From assembly GCA_026874595.1 (NCBI GenBank), contig CM049314.1:33862229-33926228 (forward strand): a DNA stretch of 64,000 nucleotides, in the 5' to 3' direction. Source of the DNA: Sipunculus nudus. Taxonomy: Eukaryota > Annelida > Sipuncula > Golfingiida > Sipunculidae. The translations under genes were made by a program, and so were the position numbers. Below the pieces are notes generated by a model, which ran no database searches, had not been told where the DNA came from, and worked only from the letters and a program-made list of their open reading frames with translations. Shown here piece by piece: positions 58,651 to 59,830 of this stretch (its first letter is position 1; each line of letters begins with the position of its first letter).

Positions 58651-58675
58651 CACCTGGAACTGCCGCAGTCCCCCT
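1432..58675 (-). CDS. Multi-exon TSP1/MAM adhesion-type protein (whole locus, introns included)
   Basis: This entry spans the spliced gene; its exons are listed separately. I count 34 in-frame TSP1 exons, two three-exon MAM domains and a 22-nt microexon, together about 5.86 kb of coding sequence or about 1,950 residues. From the first TSP1 exon onwards all junctions are phase 1 with GT-AG boundaries and exon lengths are multiples of three. TSP1 hallmarks recur: W-x-x-W (C-mannosylation type), C-S-V-T-C-G (the known CD36/heparin-binding type and an O-fucosylation consensus C-x-x-T-C-x-x-G) and six cysteines. MAM domains are extracellular adhesion or oligomerisation modules. The role is inferred: a secreted or surface matrix, adhesion or recognition protein, of the kind usually auto-annotated as hemicentin-, SCO-spondin- or coadhesin-like in molluscs. 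No transmembrane segment was seen in the resolved exons, and the signal-peptide exon is missing. It could be two adjacent genes if there is a promoter inside the array, but continuous phase compatibility argues for one. Confidence 0.85.
1573..4799. other. Intron between T34 and T33, unique-looking part
   Basis: About 3.2 kb with no exon, RNA gene or repeat I recognise on either strand. Several short open frames show no family motif or splice context. The region then passes into the dispersed repeat block at 4.8-6.5 kb. Confidence 0.5.
4800..6530. repeat. Dispersed repeat block (bivalve-type) with internal tandem duplication
   Basis: Recurring phrases (TTCAGGTTTCC, ATGGACCTCCCT, GATTCTAGGTC, ATTTGTGCCCTG) and an end with GGACAGACGGACGGACGACGG then AGCTCAGGAGACTC mark a common dispersed repeat family. 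Inside, a segment at about 5,226-5,560 is repeated 477 bp further on (5,703-6,033). Non-coding. Confidence 0.75.
6666..6797 (-). CDS. TSP1 exon T33
   Basis: Acceptor TTCTATTCAG, phase-1 start, donor G|GTACGT. The exon of 132 nt encodes [16 protein letters not shown], then four more cysteines ending Q-G-A-P-C-Q-G. The six-Cys TSP1 pattern is complete, but the second tryptophan motif is reduced to one W-x-x-W. The longer open frame on this strand here is a shadow: only this frame keeps the cysteines and both splice sites. It sits alone between repeat-rich introns of about 5 kb and 1.9 kb. Confidence 0.85.
7600..8640. repeat. Dispersed repeat block, tandem ~200-bp subunits
   Basis: The same phrases as the 4.8-6.5 kb block recur about every 180-250 bp (AGGTTTCCAAAG, ACAATTTGTACCC, CTCAAAATCATG, CACCATGACCTAAT), ending in GGACAGACAAC and TATAGCTTAGATG. 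Degenerate and non-coding, in the intron between T33 and T32. Confidence 0.7.
8715..8849 (-). CDS. TSP1 exon T32
   Basis: Acceptor TTTACTTAG, donor G|GTAAGT, 135 nt, phase 1-1. It encodes [15 protein letters not shown] followed by a basic stretch K-Q-S-R-R-E-S-C and the last three cysteines, ending Y-G-D-C-W-G. All six TSP1 cysteines are present, and the Arg ladder expected to stack with the tryptophans is visible. Proline replaces Thr in the C-S-x-T-C motif, so the usual O-fucose site is lost. Confidence 0.88.
8850..9845. other. Intron between T32 and T31
   Basis: No exon seen. A short piece at about 9,510-9,606 (GATGGCATCGCCAGACTTT, ATTCATGATCAA) matches the dispersed repeat of 5.2-6.1 kb. 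Short open frames on both strands have no family signature. Confidence 0.5.
9846..9980 (-). CDS. TSP1 exon T31
   Basis: Acceptor TATATTCAG, donor G|GTGTGA, 135 nt, phase 1-1. It encodes [23 protein letters not shown] and ends G-D-S-C-P-G. Six cysteines and the W-x-x-W motif are intact, and N-R-T is a potential N-glycosylation sequon. C-T-T-E-C replaces the C-S-V-T-C of most neighbours. Confidence 0.88.
11050..11089. repeat. Relic related to the insertion in the exon stubs
   Basis: The 40 bp CCCCATTGTCTGAAAG... to GATATAT match, with about four differences, the sequence that joins the (AT)n blocks to the truncated exons at 17.0, 17.8, 18.6 and 19.3 kb. This shows that the inserted sequence is a dispersed element and not TSP1 gene sequence. 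Confidence 0.6.
12540..13090. repeat. Unclassified repeat region with two adjacent hairpins
   Basis: ACGGCGGATCGGCC-type phrases occur twice (near 12,555 and 12,613). At 13,022-13,045 GTGACACG pairs with CGTGTCAC, and at 13,046-13,079 ACAGTCTA pairs with TAGACTGT. It resembles the end of a foldback or MITE-like element. No coding capacity recognised. Confidence 0.4.
14358..14495 (-). CDS. TSP1 exon T30, sixth cysteine lost
   Basis: Acceptor AATTAACAG, donor G|GTATTT, 138 nt, phase 1-1. It encodes [16 protein letters not shown]. It is a close paralogue of T22 at 21.6 kb, flanking intron included. The last cysteine is lost: where T22 has G-V-C-K-G this exon has A-A-Y-T-G, a TGT to TAT change, leaving five cysteines. 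The frame and both splice sites are intact, so it may still be spliced in. It could be a decaying exon. Confidence 0.75.
14662..15922 (+). mobile_element. Tigger/pogo-type DNA transposon remnant
   Basis: Imperfect terminal inverted repeats are visible: the left end reads TAGTAGAACGTCG and the reverse complement of the right end reads CAGTAGAGCGTCG, both continuing to TCCGAA. Both ends are flanked by TA, the expected target duplication of the Tc1/mariner superfamily. Inside, on the plus strand, lies a fragment like a CENP-B-type N-terminal domain. The element is 1,261 bp, too short for an intact transposase. Confidence 0.75.
15301..15440 (+). pseudogene. Transposase fragment with CENP-B-like helix-turn-helix
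   Basis: The frame encodes [15 protein letters not shown] then [16 protein letters not shown], which follows the DNA-binding N-terminal helix-turn-helix of Tigger/pogo transposases. After this the frame diverges, and no catalytic DDE region was seen. The open frame begins at 15,214. It is a broken transposon gene inside an intron of the TSP1 gene. Confidence 0.65.
16155..16292 (-). CDS. TSP1 exon T29 (array founder type, extra Cys)
   Basis: Acceptor AATGATAG, donor G|GTAAGC, 138 nt, phase 1-1. It encodes [16 protein letters not shown] and ends N-R-P-K-C-P-G. Cys replaces the usual Gly after the second cysteine, giving seven cysteines. The first 46 nt of this exon are the sequence found in the four truncated copies within the array, so this is the only full-length example of its type here. 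Confidence 0.85.
16478..16615 (-). CDS. TSP1 exon T28 (K type, copy 1)
   Basis: Acceptor GGTAACAG, donor G|GTAAGT, 138 nt, phase 1-1. It encodes [20 protein letters not shown], with S-Q-F-R-K-C near the end and six cysteines. By eye it matches the exon at 18,079-18,216 without difference, with near-identical introns, so the duplication is recent. Confidence 0.88.
16938..16990. repeat. (AT)n microsatellite, array block 1
   Basis: Core of the inserted sequence in the exon array, flanked by GCCAATAACT and TGTGAGAATAACTAG. Confidence 0.95.
17048..17093 (-). pseudogene. Truncated TSP1 exon copy A
   Basis: About the first 46 nt of the T29-type exon remain (acceptor, then L-W-G-P-W-S), with a 1-nt deletion that breaks the frame. 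The rest is replaced by a sequence running into an (AT)n block. No donor and no cysteine core remain, so it is not translatable as a repeat. Confidence 0.7.
17279..17416 (-). CDS. TSP1 exon T27 (N type, copy 1)
   Basis: Acceptor GGTAACAG, donor G|GTGAGT, 138 nt, phase 1-1. It encodes [20 protein letters not shown] and S-Q-C-R-E-C near the end. The extra Cys gives seven cysteines, an odd number. It differs from the other N-type exon at 18,878 at the residue before S-G-Q-C (Gln here, Pro there). Confidence 0.88.
17737..17789. repeat. (AT)n microsatellite, array block 2
   Basis: Same flanks as block 1 and similar length. Confidence 0.95.
17849..17893 (-). pseudogene. Truncated TSP1 exon copy B
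   Basis: The 5' part of a T29-type exon is in frame ([16 protein letters not shown]) and then runs into the inserted sequence. The donor and the last four cysteines are missing. It lacks the 1-nt deletion of copies A and C. Confidence 0.7.
18079..18216 (-). CDS. TSP1 exon T26 (K type, copy 2)
   Basis: Same splice signals, phase and translation as the K-type exon 1,601 bp away at 16,478-16,615 (C-G-K-G-T-E-E-R and S-Q-F-R-K-C, six cysteines). It belongs to the second dimer of the tandem array. Because the two copies look identical, short reads could not be placed uniquely here. Confidence 0.88.
18539..18589. repeat. (AT)n microsatellite, array block 3
   Basis: Same flanks as block 1; length differs slightly, as expected from slippage. 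Confidence 0.95.
18647..18692 (-). pseudogene. Truncated TSP1 exon copy C
   Basis: Identical to copy A as far as I can see, including the 1-nt deletion, and about 1,599 bp from it. This shows the truncation preceded the 1.6-kb duplication. Confidence 0.7.
18878..19015 (-). CDS. TSP1 exon T25 (N type, copy 2)
   Basis: Same structure as the N-type exon 1,599 bp away at 17,279-17,416 (C-G-N-G-I-E-T-R and S-Q-C-R-E-C, seven cysteines), with Pro instead of Gln before S-G-Q-C. Donor G|GTGAGT, phase 1-1. The intron on its upstream (high-coordinate) side has lost about 85 bp relative to copy 1. Confidence 0.88.
19250..19297. repeat. (AT)n microsatellite, array block 4
   Basis: Same flanks as block 1; the shortest block, next to the most diverged stub. 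Confidence 0.95.
19357..19401 (-). pseudogene. Truncated TSP1 exon copy D
   Basis: Fourth copy of the exon stub, next to the same (AT)n-bearing insertion. It has further substitutions: the W-G-P-W motif has become L-G-A-W. It is the most diverged stub. Confidence 0.65.
19589..19726 (-). CDS. TSP1 exon T24 (K/N chimera)
   Basis: Acceptor GGTAACAG, donor G|GTAAGG, 138 nt, phase 1-1. The first part follows the K type ([10 protein letters not shown]) and the last part the N type (S-G-Q-C, S-Q-C-R-E-C), with the switch near the Pro-Ser-Gly codons. It carries seven cysteines. Gene conversion or unequal crossing-over between neighbouring copies is the simplest explanation. Confidence 0.88.
20379..20516 (-). 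pseudogene. Dead TSP1 exon: donor lost, Cys4 replaced by Tyr
   Basis: The acceptor TTTATAG and an open phase-1 frame remain ([16 protein letters not shown]), but the expected donor G|GTAAG reads GATAAA, and the fourth cysteine of the G-Q-C motif is Tyr. Without a donor the exon would be skipped; phase symmetry means skipping leaves the message in frame. The flanking intron resembles that of exon T30 at 14.5 kb. Confidence 0.7.
20865..20996 (-). CDS. TSP1 exon T23 with 2-residue deletion in the C-S-x-T-C motif
   Basis: Acceptor TTTTATAG, 132 nt, phase 1-1. It encodes [14 protein letters not shown]: the two residues normally between Ser and the second Cys are missing, an in-frame 6-nt loss that removes the O-fucosylation site. 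The donor G|GTCATT is weak. Six cysteines remain and the exon ends N-E-C-Q-G. It may be poorly spliced. Confidence 0.65.
21571..21708 (-). CDS. TSP1 exon T22
   Basis: Acceptor AATCAACAG, donor G|GTATTG, 138 nt, phase 1-1. It encodes [21 protein letters not shown] and ends R-G-V-C-K-G with six cysteines. It is paralogous to T30, and both have a shared intron motif about 100-150 bp downstream of the donor (near 21,485 and 14,206). This marks the upstream edge of the amplified cluster. Confidence 0.87.
21709..23395. other. Intron between T22 and T21
   Basis: No exon found. It contains a poly-G run near 22,217 and a long poly-C run at about 23,293-23,321, roughly 75 bp from the T21 donor. Nothing else was recognised. 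Confidence 0.5.
23396..23524 (-). CDS. Degenerate TSP1 exon T21 lacking Cys1-Cys2
   Basis: Acceptor CTTTCCAG, donor G|GTGAGT, 129 nt, phase 1-1. It encodes [10 protein letters not shown] followed directly by [12 protein letters not shown], so the C-S-x-T-C-G segment is absent and only four cysteines remain (A-P-P-C, R-H-C, E-K-C). The W-x-x-W and Arg ladder are intact. Splice sites are strong, so it looks functional but structurally reduced. Confidence 0.8.
23821..23964 (-). CDS. TSP1 exon T20 with acidic loop
   Basis: Acceptor GTCAAAAG, donor G|GTGTGT, 144 nt, phase 1-1. It encodes [16 protein letters not shown] and a basic segment Q-R-K-R-I-R-P-C. The loop before the fifth Cys is strongly acidic ([12 protein letters not shown]). 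Six cysteines are present. The basic/acidic split is unusual among the repeats here. Confidence 0.87.
24468..24620 (-). CDS. TSP1 exon T19 with acceptor abutting a microsatellite
   Basis: Donor G|GTGAGC, 153 nt, phase 1-1. It encodes [18 protein letters not shown] and continues to K-E-P-C-Y-G with six cysteines and N-R-T sequon-like residues. The acceptor TATATAAG lies inside an (AT)n/(CT)n tract on the transcribed strand, so the pyrimidine tract is itself a microsatellite. Confidence 0.83.
24622..24706. repeat. (AT)n(AG)n microsatellite at the T19 acceptor
   Basis: Interrupted AT repeat followed by AG repeat. On the transcribed strand it reads (CT)n(AT)n and runs into the T19 acceptor. Confidence 0.95.
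25968..26120 (-). CDS. TSP1 exon T18
   Basis: Acceptor TGTTCAAG, donor G|GTAAGA, 153 nt, phase 1-1. It encodes [21 protein letters not shown] and ends A-N-R-K-C-P-G. Three tryptophans and six cysteines make it one of the most canonical repeats in the gene. An L1-like retrotransposon fragment lies in the next intron upstream. Confidence 0.9.
26590..27900 (+). mobile_element. LINE (L1/Tx1-like) 3'-end fragment, degenerate
   Basis: Plus-strand fragments appear in the order expected for the end of an L1-like ORF2: [12 protein letters not shown] with P-P-S-W-T-N-V-F, then E-C-T-I-C-K-H-E (start of the terminal zinc knuckle) near 27,010, then [10 protein letters not shown] near 27,630. Frameshifts and stops separate them. 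The family assignment is from memory of the C-terminal pattern. Confidence 0.45.
28150..28299 (-). CDS. TSP1 exon T17
   Basis: Acceptor TGTTTCAG, donor G|GTAAGT, 150 nt, phase 1-1. It encodes [19 protein letters not shown] and ends Q-R-R-S-C-T-G with six cysteines. The open frame that covers this stretch more widely is a shadow; only this frame shows the TSP1 pattern. Confidence 0.88.
28300..30785. other. Intron between T17 and T16
   Basis: Holds the short dispersed repeat copy at 30.1-30.4 kb. Two similar phrases (GGGCCGCTTAGATTCACTC and GGGCCGTTTAGATGCACTC) at about 28,955 and 28,999 form a 44-bp direct repeat. No exon found. Confidence 0.5.
30140..30430. repeat. Short full-length-looking copy of the dispersed repeat
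   Basis: It starts with CATCTAGCCGTTCCTTAGC (like 4,826-4,850), passes through CGGCTACGATTTGTGTCG and ends with ACTTCAGGTGACTTACAATC, matching the ends of the copy at 6.4-6.5 kb. In the intron between T17 and T16. Confidence 0.5.
30786..30938 (-). CDS. TSP1 exon T16 (divergent C-D-C core)
   Basis: Acceptor TTTCTGCAG, donor G|GTAAAT, 153 nt, phase 1-1. It encodes [19 protein letters not shown] and continues through a basic R-K-R-V-R-I-C to N-C-V-C-P-G. The first two cysteines are one residue apart instead of three, and N-I-T is a sequon. Six cysteines are retained. Confidence 0.83.
31755..31818 (-). mobile_element. tRNA-like (SINE) promoter region
   Basis: The minus strand reads TGCTTCAGTGGTT (A-box-like, 31,814-31,799) and AGTTCGACCCTCG (B-box-like, 31,773-31,759) with tRNA-like spacing. 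The surrounding sequence is different from the two SINE-like copies at 35 kb. The call rests on the two boxes only. Confidence 0.4.
31950..32093 (-). CDS. TSP1 exon T15 with tandem acceptor
   Basis: Donor G|GTATTC, phase 1-1. It encodes [19 protein letters not shown] and ends G-G-T-P-C-P-G with six cysteines. Two in-frame acceptors are present: TTTAG before 32,093 (144 nt) and GCAG before 32,099 (150 nt), which would add Asp-Leu. I chose the nearer one because it leaves the usual short lead before W-x-x-W. Confidence 0.85.
32935..33075 (-). CDS. TSP1 exon T14
   Basis: Acceptor TTCATAAG, donor G|GTAACT, 141 nt, phase 1-1. It encodes [18 protein letters not shown] and K-Q-R-T-R-S-C, ending P-E-C-K-G, with six cysteines and three tryptophans. 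The loop S-F-G-K-C-P-G resembles the end motif of other repeats. Confidence 0.87.
33473..33619 (-). CDS. TSP1 exon T13
   Basis: Acceptor CTTTTTAG, 147 nt, phase 1-1. It encodes [18 protein letters not shown] and ends Y-E-S-P-C-P-G, with six cysteines. The donor G|GTTGGT is non-optimal. K-T in the C-S-K-T-C motif keeps the O-fucose consensus. Confidence 0.86.
33992..34132 (-). CDS. TSP1 exon T12
   Basis: Acceptor AAATTAAG, donor A|GTGAGC, 141 nt, phase 1-1. It encodes [24 protein letters not shown] and ends Y-C-P. One residue is missing between the second tryptophan motif and the first Cys. Six cysteines and an N-R-T sequon are present. Confidence 0.87.
34613..34756 (-). CDS. TSP1 exon T11
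   Basis: Acceptor TTGCCACAG, donor G|GTACCC, 144 nt, phase 1-1. It encodes [18 protein letters not shown] and R-S-R-V-C, ending T-R-Y-C-P-G. Six cysteines and three tryptophans are intact. Two SINE-like elements lie in the intron upstream of it. Confidence 0.89.
34965..35097 (-). mobile_element. tRNA-derived SINE-like element, copy 1
   Basis: On the minus strand an A-box-like TAGCGAAGCGG and a B-box-like GGGTCCGACTCCC are spaced as in a tRNA gene, about 30 nt apart. The flanks (AAAATTCTTGG on one side, TATGTCACCCCGTAACAC on the other) recur in the second copy 250 bp away. Confidence 0.55.
35209..35368 (-). mobile_element. tRNA-derived SINE-like element, copy 2
   Basis: Same flanks and tRNA-like core as copy 1, with about 27 extra bp near the A box that partly duplicate the GCTAGC/CACTAGCG segment. 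Located in the same intron as copy 1. No anticodon stem consistent with a working tRNA gene was seen. Confidence 0.55.
35963..36115 (-). CDS. Divergent, strongly basic TSP1 exon T10
   Basis: Acceptor TGACTAG, donor G|GTAAAA, 153 nt, phase 1-1. It encodes [17 protein letters not shown] followed by [12 protein letters not shown], a 12-residue block with eight Lys/Arg. Only four cysteines remain: the second Cys is replaced by Phe and the last Cys is lost before T-P-G. The block looks like a polyanion (heparan sulphate) binding strand, which is inference. The exon start is less certain than for its neighbours. Confidence 0.75.
36286..36330. repeat. (AT)n microsatellite
   Basis: About 22 units in the short intron between T9 and T10. 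Confidence 0.95.
36444..36593 (-). CDS. TSP1 exon T9
   Basis: Acceptor TAACCCAG, donor G|GTATAT, 150 nt, phase 1-1. It encodes [20 protein letters not shown] and ends N-R-A-C-I-G with six cysteines. An (AT)n tract lies about 115 bp downstream of its donor. Confidence 0.87.
36921..37070 (-). CDS. TSP1 exon T8
   Basis: Acceptor TTTCTAG, donor G|GTACTT, 150 nt, phase 1-1. It encodes [20 protein letters not shown] and R-Q-R-T-C, ending M-A-T-C-T-G with six cysteines. Only about 115 bp separate it from exon T7, one of the shortest introns in the gene. Confidence 0.88.
37186..37329 (-). CDS. TSP1 exon T7 with eight cysteines
   Basis: Acceptor ATCTTCCAG, donor G|GTGCAT, 144 nt, phase 1-1. It encodes [19 protein letters not shown] and ends R-K-D-C-P-G. 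Two extra cysteines (A-C at the start and C-T-C in the middle) could form an additional disulphide, an inference from spacing alone. Confidence 0.85.
37330..39939. other. Intron between T7 and T6
   Basis: No complete exon found. A consensus donor in TSP1 context lies near 37,917 (see findings). The stretch 37,985-38,480 is GC-richer and has paired phrases (ACCAGTTGAATAACTGGT), suggesting a foldback repeat. Confidence 0.4.
39940..40047 (-). CDS. Short TSP1-like exon T6 (four cysteines)
   Basis: Acceptor GTTTAAG, donor G|GTAGGT, 108 nt, phase 1-1. It encodes [15 protein letters not shown] and a basic R-R-T-R-R-R-N-G-E, ending I-D-C-P-G. The 36-residue module is about three quarters of normal length and lacks the loop with two cysteines. 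It forms a pair of reduced repeats with T5. Confidence 0.8.
40843..40959 (-). CDS. Short TSP1-like exon T5 (four cysteines)
   Basis: Acceptor TTTTCAAG, donor G|GTAAGC, 117 nt, phase 1-1. It encodes [21 protein letters not shown] and ends G-K-H-C-P-G. The third Cys and one Trp are missing. A microsatellite of (AAT)n and (AT)n starts a few bases upstream of the acceptor. Confidence 0.8.
40966..41026. repeat. (AAT)n(AT)n microsatellite near the T5 acceptor
   Basis: A few AAT units then about 23 AT units, starting a few bases upstream of the T5 acceptor. Confidence 0.95.
41241..41411 (-). CDS. TSP1 exon T4 with duplicated 30-bp end
   Basis: Acceptor TTGTAAAG, donor G|GTAAGT, 171 nt, phase 1-1. 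It encodes [18 protein letters not shown] and ends with a tandem repeat: [10 protein letters not shown] then C-P-C-K-A-C-P-G. The 30-bp duplication also copies the donor region, leaving a second possible donor G|GTGCGA at 41,271/41,270. Ten cysteines result, seven if the inner donor is used. Confidence 0.83.
42335..42490 (-). CDS. MAM-2 domain, C-terminal exon
   Basis: Acceptor AATACTAG, donor G|GTATGT, 156 nt, phase 1-1. It encodes [11 protein letters not shown], the typical G-x-x-W after the MAM mid-region, then the closing signature V-A-V-D-N-I-F-I and G-S-C-N-A with the fourth conserved MAM cysteine. N-N-S and N-G-S are potential N-glycosylation sites. Confidence 0.87.
43312..43395. repeat. 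GC-rich palindrome followed by (GTCT)n
   Basis: The 31-bp stretch at 43,312-43,342 is a near-perfect palindrome: ATGTCCCCCGCT pairs with AGCGGGGGACAT around CCGCGG. A (GTCT)n tract follows from 43,350. It is far more GC-rich than its surroundings. I recall similar palindromes as common in bivalve genomes. In an intron inside MAM-2. Confidence 0.75.
43691..43876 (-). CDS. MAM-2 domain, middle exon
   Basis: Acceptor ATTTTAG, donor G|GTAATT, 186 nt, phase 1-1. It encodes N-G-Y-L-R-A-A-D-S, equivalent to the G-H-Y-x-x-x-D segment of MAM domains, then L-Q-T-K-D-M and G-T-Y-C-V-E-F with the third MAM cysteine, and E-S-G-E-L-R-L-L, the expected G-x-L strand. Strong match to the family pattern in the right order. 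Confidence 0.87.
44288..44458 (-). CDS. MAM-2 domain, N-terminal exon
   Basis: Acceptor AATGATAG, 171 nt, phase 1-1. It encodes [14 protein letters not shown], the opening C-x-F-E and second Cys of a MAM domain, then Y-R-W-V-L-T-E-G. I place the donor at A|GTACGG because it is the only one nearby that gives phase 1 and joins ...A-K to the next exon's T-N-G-Y; the open frame runs about 26 nt further but without a usable donor. Confidence 0.82.
45637..45786 (-). CDS. TSP1 exon T3
   Basis: Acceptor TTGTTGTAG, donor A|GTATGT, 150 nt, phase 1-1. It encodes [19 protein letters not shown] and ends S-R-S-C with six cysteines. It links directly to MAM-2, with no spacer between the last TSP1 Cys and the MAM lead sequence. 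Confidence 0.88.
46966..47127 (-). CDS. TSP1 exon T2
   Basis: Acceptor GTTTGTTCAG, donor G|GTAAGT, 162 nt, phase 1-1. It encodes [20 protein letters not shown] and ends V-S-C-S-G. Six cysteines are present but the first pair is a compressed C-T-C and the tryptophans are further apart than normal, with a charged insert. It is a divergent TSP1 directly after MAM-1. Confidence 0.8.
47472..47651 (-). CDS. MAM-1 domain, C-terminal exon
   Basis: Acceptor CTTACAG, donor A|GTGAGT, 180 nt, phase 1-1. It encodes [13 protein letters not shown] and closes with I-R-A-D-D-I-H-L-F and G-N-C-N-G, the MAM D-D-I signature and fourth cysteine. It parallels the last exon of MAM-2 in position, phase and signature. 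Confidence 0.83.
47652..49965. other. Part of the MAM-1 intron downstream of the satellite
   Basis: Contains a compound microsatellite at 48.55 kb and several short open frames on both strands at 48.6-49.9 kb. Their density suggests a decayed transposon, but I could not assign a family. Confidence 0.3.
48554..48625. repeat. (AT)n(AG)n microsatellite
   Basis: Compound repeat in the intron between the second and third MAM-1 exons. Confidence 0.95.
49966..51873. repeat. Satellite array, 41-bp monomer, ~46 copies
   Basis: The monomer contains CACGGTTCACATGTGAG, then ATCCAGA, then GTGAAACGTTTCAC and CAA. Exact 41-bp spacing is seen (for example 50,043 to 50,084). Each unit has two perfect palindromes, GTGAAACGTTTCAC (14 bp) and TCACATGTGA (10 bp). 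Variant monomers recur at 943 bp, which is 23 units. It lies in the 4.5-kb intron between the second and third MAM-1 exons. Confidence 0.95.
52136..52318 (-). CDS. MAM-1 domain, middle exon
   Basis: Acceptor TTTCACAG, donor T|GTAAGT, 183 nt, phase 1-1. It encodes G-Y-F-Y-E-I, V-S-L-T-T-E-V and N-G-T-Y-C-F-L-A with the third MAM cysteine, then G-T-A-S-L-D-V, the G-x-L strand. The order matches the middle exon of MAM-2. A 4.5-kb intron with a 41-bp satellite separates it from the last MAM-1 exon. Confidence 0.82.
53525..53662 (-). CDS. MAM-1 domain, N-terminal exon (first Cys pair lost)
   Basis: Acceptor TTGGCAG, donor G|GTAAGA, 138 nt, phase 1-1. It encodes S-W-D-F-E-K, where MAM domains have C-D-F-E, then G-W-S-S and Y-Q-W-K-I. 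Both cysteines of the first MAM disulphide are absent, while the fold-defining D-F-E and W are kept. Phase and neighbours support it as a real exon. Confidence 0.78.
53663..56654. other. Intron between T1 and the first MAM-1 exon
   Basis: Holds an (AT)n tract and a 62-codon minus-strand frame at 55,943-56,131 (begins M-T-A-K-G-S-G-S-S) without splice support or a family match. 53,760-53,920 has short internal repeats around GACCCCGA. No exon was accepted. Confidence 0.4.
54729..54786. repeat. (AT)n microsatellite
   Basis: About 29 units in the intron between T1 and MAM-1. Confidence 0.95.
56655..56798 (-). CDS. TSP1 exon T1 (most N-terminal repeat)
   Basis: Acceptor TTTTTTTAG, donor G|GTAAGG, 144 nt, phase 1-1. 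It encodes [20 protein letters not shown] and ends Q-F-K-S-C-G. Six cysteines and three tryptophans are present. The Arg-x-Arg ladder is replaced by a short C-R-Y-R-K-C stretch. Confidence 0.85.
57917..58392. mobile_element. MITE-like element with inverted arms of short subrepeats
   Basis: The left arm (57,917-57,985) has repeats of CTCGTTCCCACGCGG type. The right arm (58,326-58,392) carries the reverse complement, with CGCGTGGGAACGGGATAT. Each arm holds about three copies of a subrepeat of about 20 bp. The middle is non-coding and includes a poly-G run. No transposase is seen. Confidence 0.55.
58602..58646. repeat. (AT)n microsatellite beside the microexon donor
   Basis: About 22 units, starting within 10 bp of the microexon donor on the transcribed side. 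Confidence 0.95.
58654..58675 (-). CDS. Candidate 22-nt microexon, phase 0 to 1
   Basis: Acceptor TTATTGCAG and donor G|GTGAGT bracket 22 nt. Read from phase 0 it encodes R-G-T-A-A-V-P-G and ends in phase 1, exactly what exon T1 needs. Small-residue content would suit the end of a signal peptide. The evidence is only two good splice signals and matching phase, and an (AT)n tract follows the donor. Confidence 0.45.
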
Positions 58676-59079
58676 CTGCAATAAAGAAACATTGCAATTA
58701 CTATCATTTAAACATTCAACTGTACATTTGTAGTCATCTTTAAACTATTTTTTTTCATTGCACTTGGACGTCTATTGGTTTCAAAGTATACACGTGTTTC
58801 AATACACAGCGTTCAGGCGGGAATCTACCTGCGGGGAGAGTTTAATGGTTAGCGGACGTGTATCGGCTAAGAAAAAAAAAAGCAGAATCACGCTTTTTTG
58901 GACTACGCCAAATTATCTAATTATAGAACGACTCTTGATTGAATTATTCTTTTCTTGGCAAGGTGAGCGACGATGTTTCAAATAATTGGATAGCCTTTTA
59001 GCTTAGCTGACTTCTATTTTTCACGTTTTTCTCCTATTTTTAGAATGTAAAATTACTAGACTGCAAAATTAAAGAAGGG

Positions 59080-59830
59080 TGTCAGTAACTGTAAGACCTA
59101 GAAAATTCTTACTGCACATCCAGTGAGTTCCTAGGCAAATCTCCTTGGAAACCTGAAATATGGCCACGGTTACCTATCTATATTTTTTACCTCTATTTTT
59201 TAGCAACAAGACAGTCAGACAGCTACAAATTGTACCTTTTTGGCCAAGAATCCTCTGACACTACATTTAAGAAGGTTCTGGGCAAATCACCTTAGAAACC
59301 TGAAACTATGTCATGGACCTATATTCTGCAAGTGACTGGTTAAAAATCTGATTATGAGCACCTAGACGGGCAGAGCACAAAACGTTACTGTTGGACGTCC
59401 ACTGGCACCTTATAATATAACATCCAGGGTGGTGGTTGGCACGTCCACGGTGGTACTTGGCACATCTACTTTGAATCCTAAAATTAGGTCACTGTGAGCT
59501 ATATTCTTTGAGATAAAGACATAATACCTACTTTTGAGCACCAAAAAGGTCAGTCAGAGCACCAGTCTGAATTGTTAGATCTAGAAATGTCTTTCTCAAT
59601 GTAAAGGGATGTCACTATTATGTTTCCTTTGACATCCAAAATCAGGTTTATGTCACCTATATTCTATGAACTATGTGAAAGAACATTTAATTGAGTTCCC
59701 TGTAAGTCAGTTGGACAGAGGTTGTAGCAGCTTGACAAAGAAACTTCTAGTTTAGCACGTAGGGATTTCCATGCTTAAGTCATCTTGCAAACCTTAAATA
59801 CGATCGCTGCTACCTGAAGGACTGAGGGCA
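59080..59830. repeat. Dispersed repeat family, opposite orientation
   Basis: Phrases are the reverse complement of those at 5-8 kb (CTCCTTGGAAACCTGA, GTAAGACCTAGAAAATTC) in several subunits of about 180 bp. Non-coding, upstream of the microexon. Confidence 0.65.
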
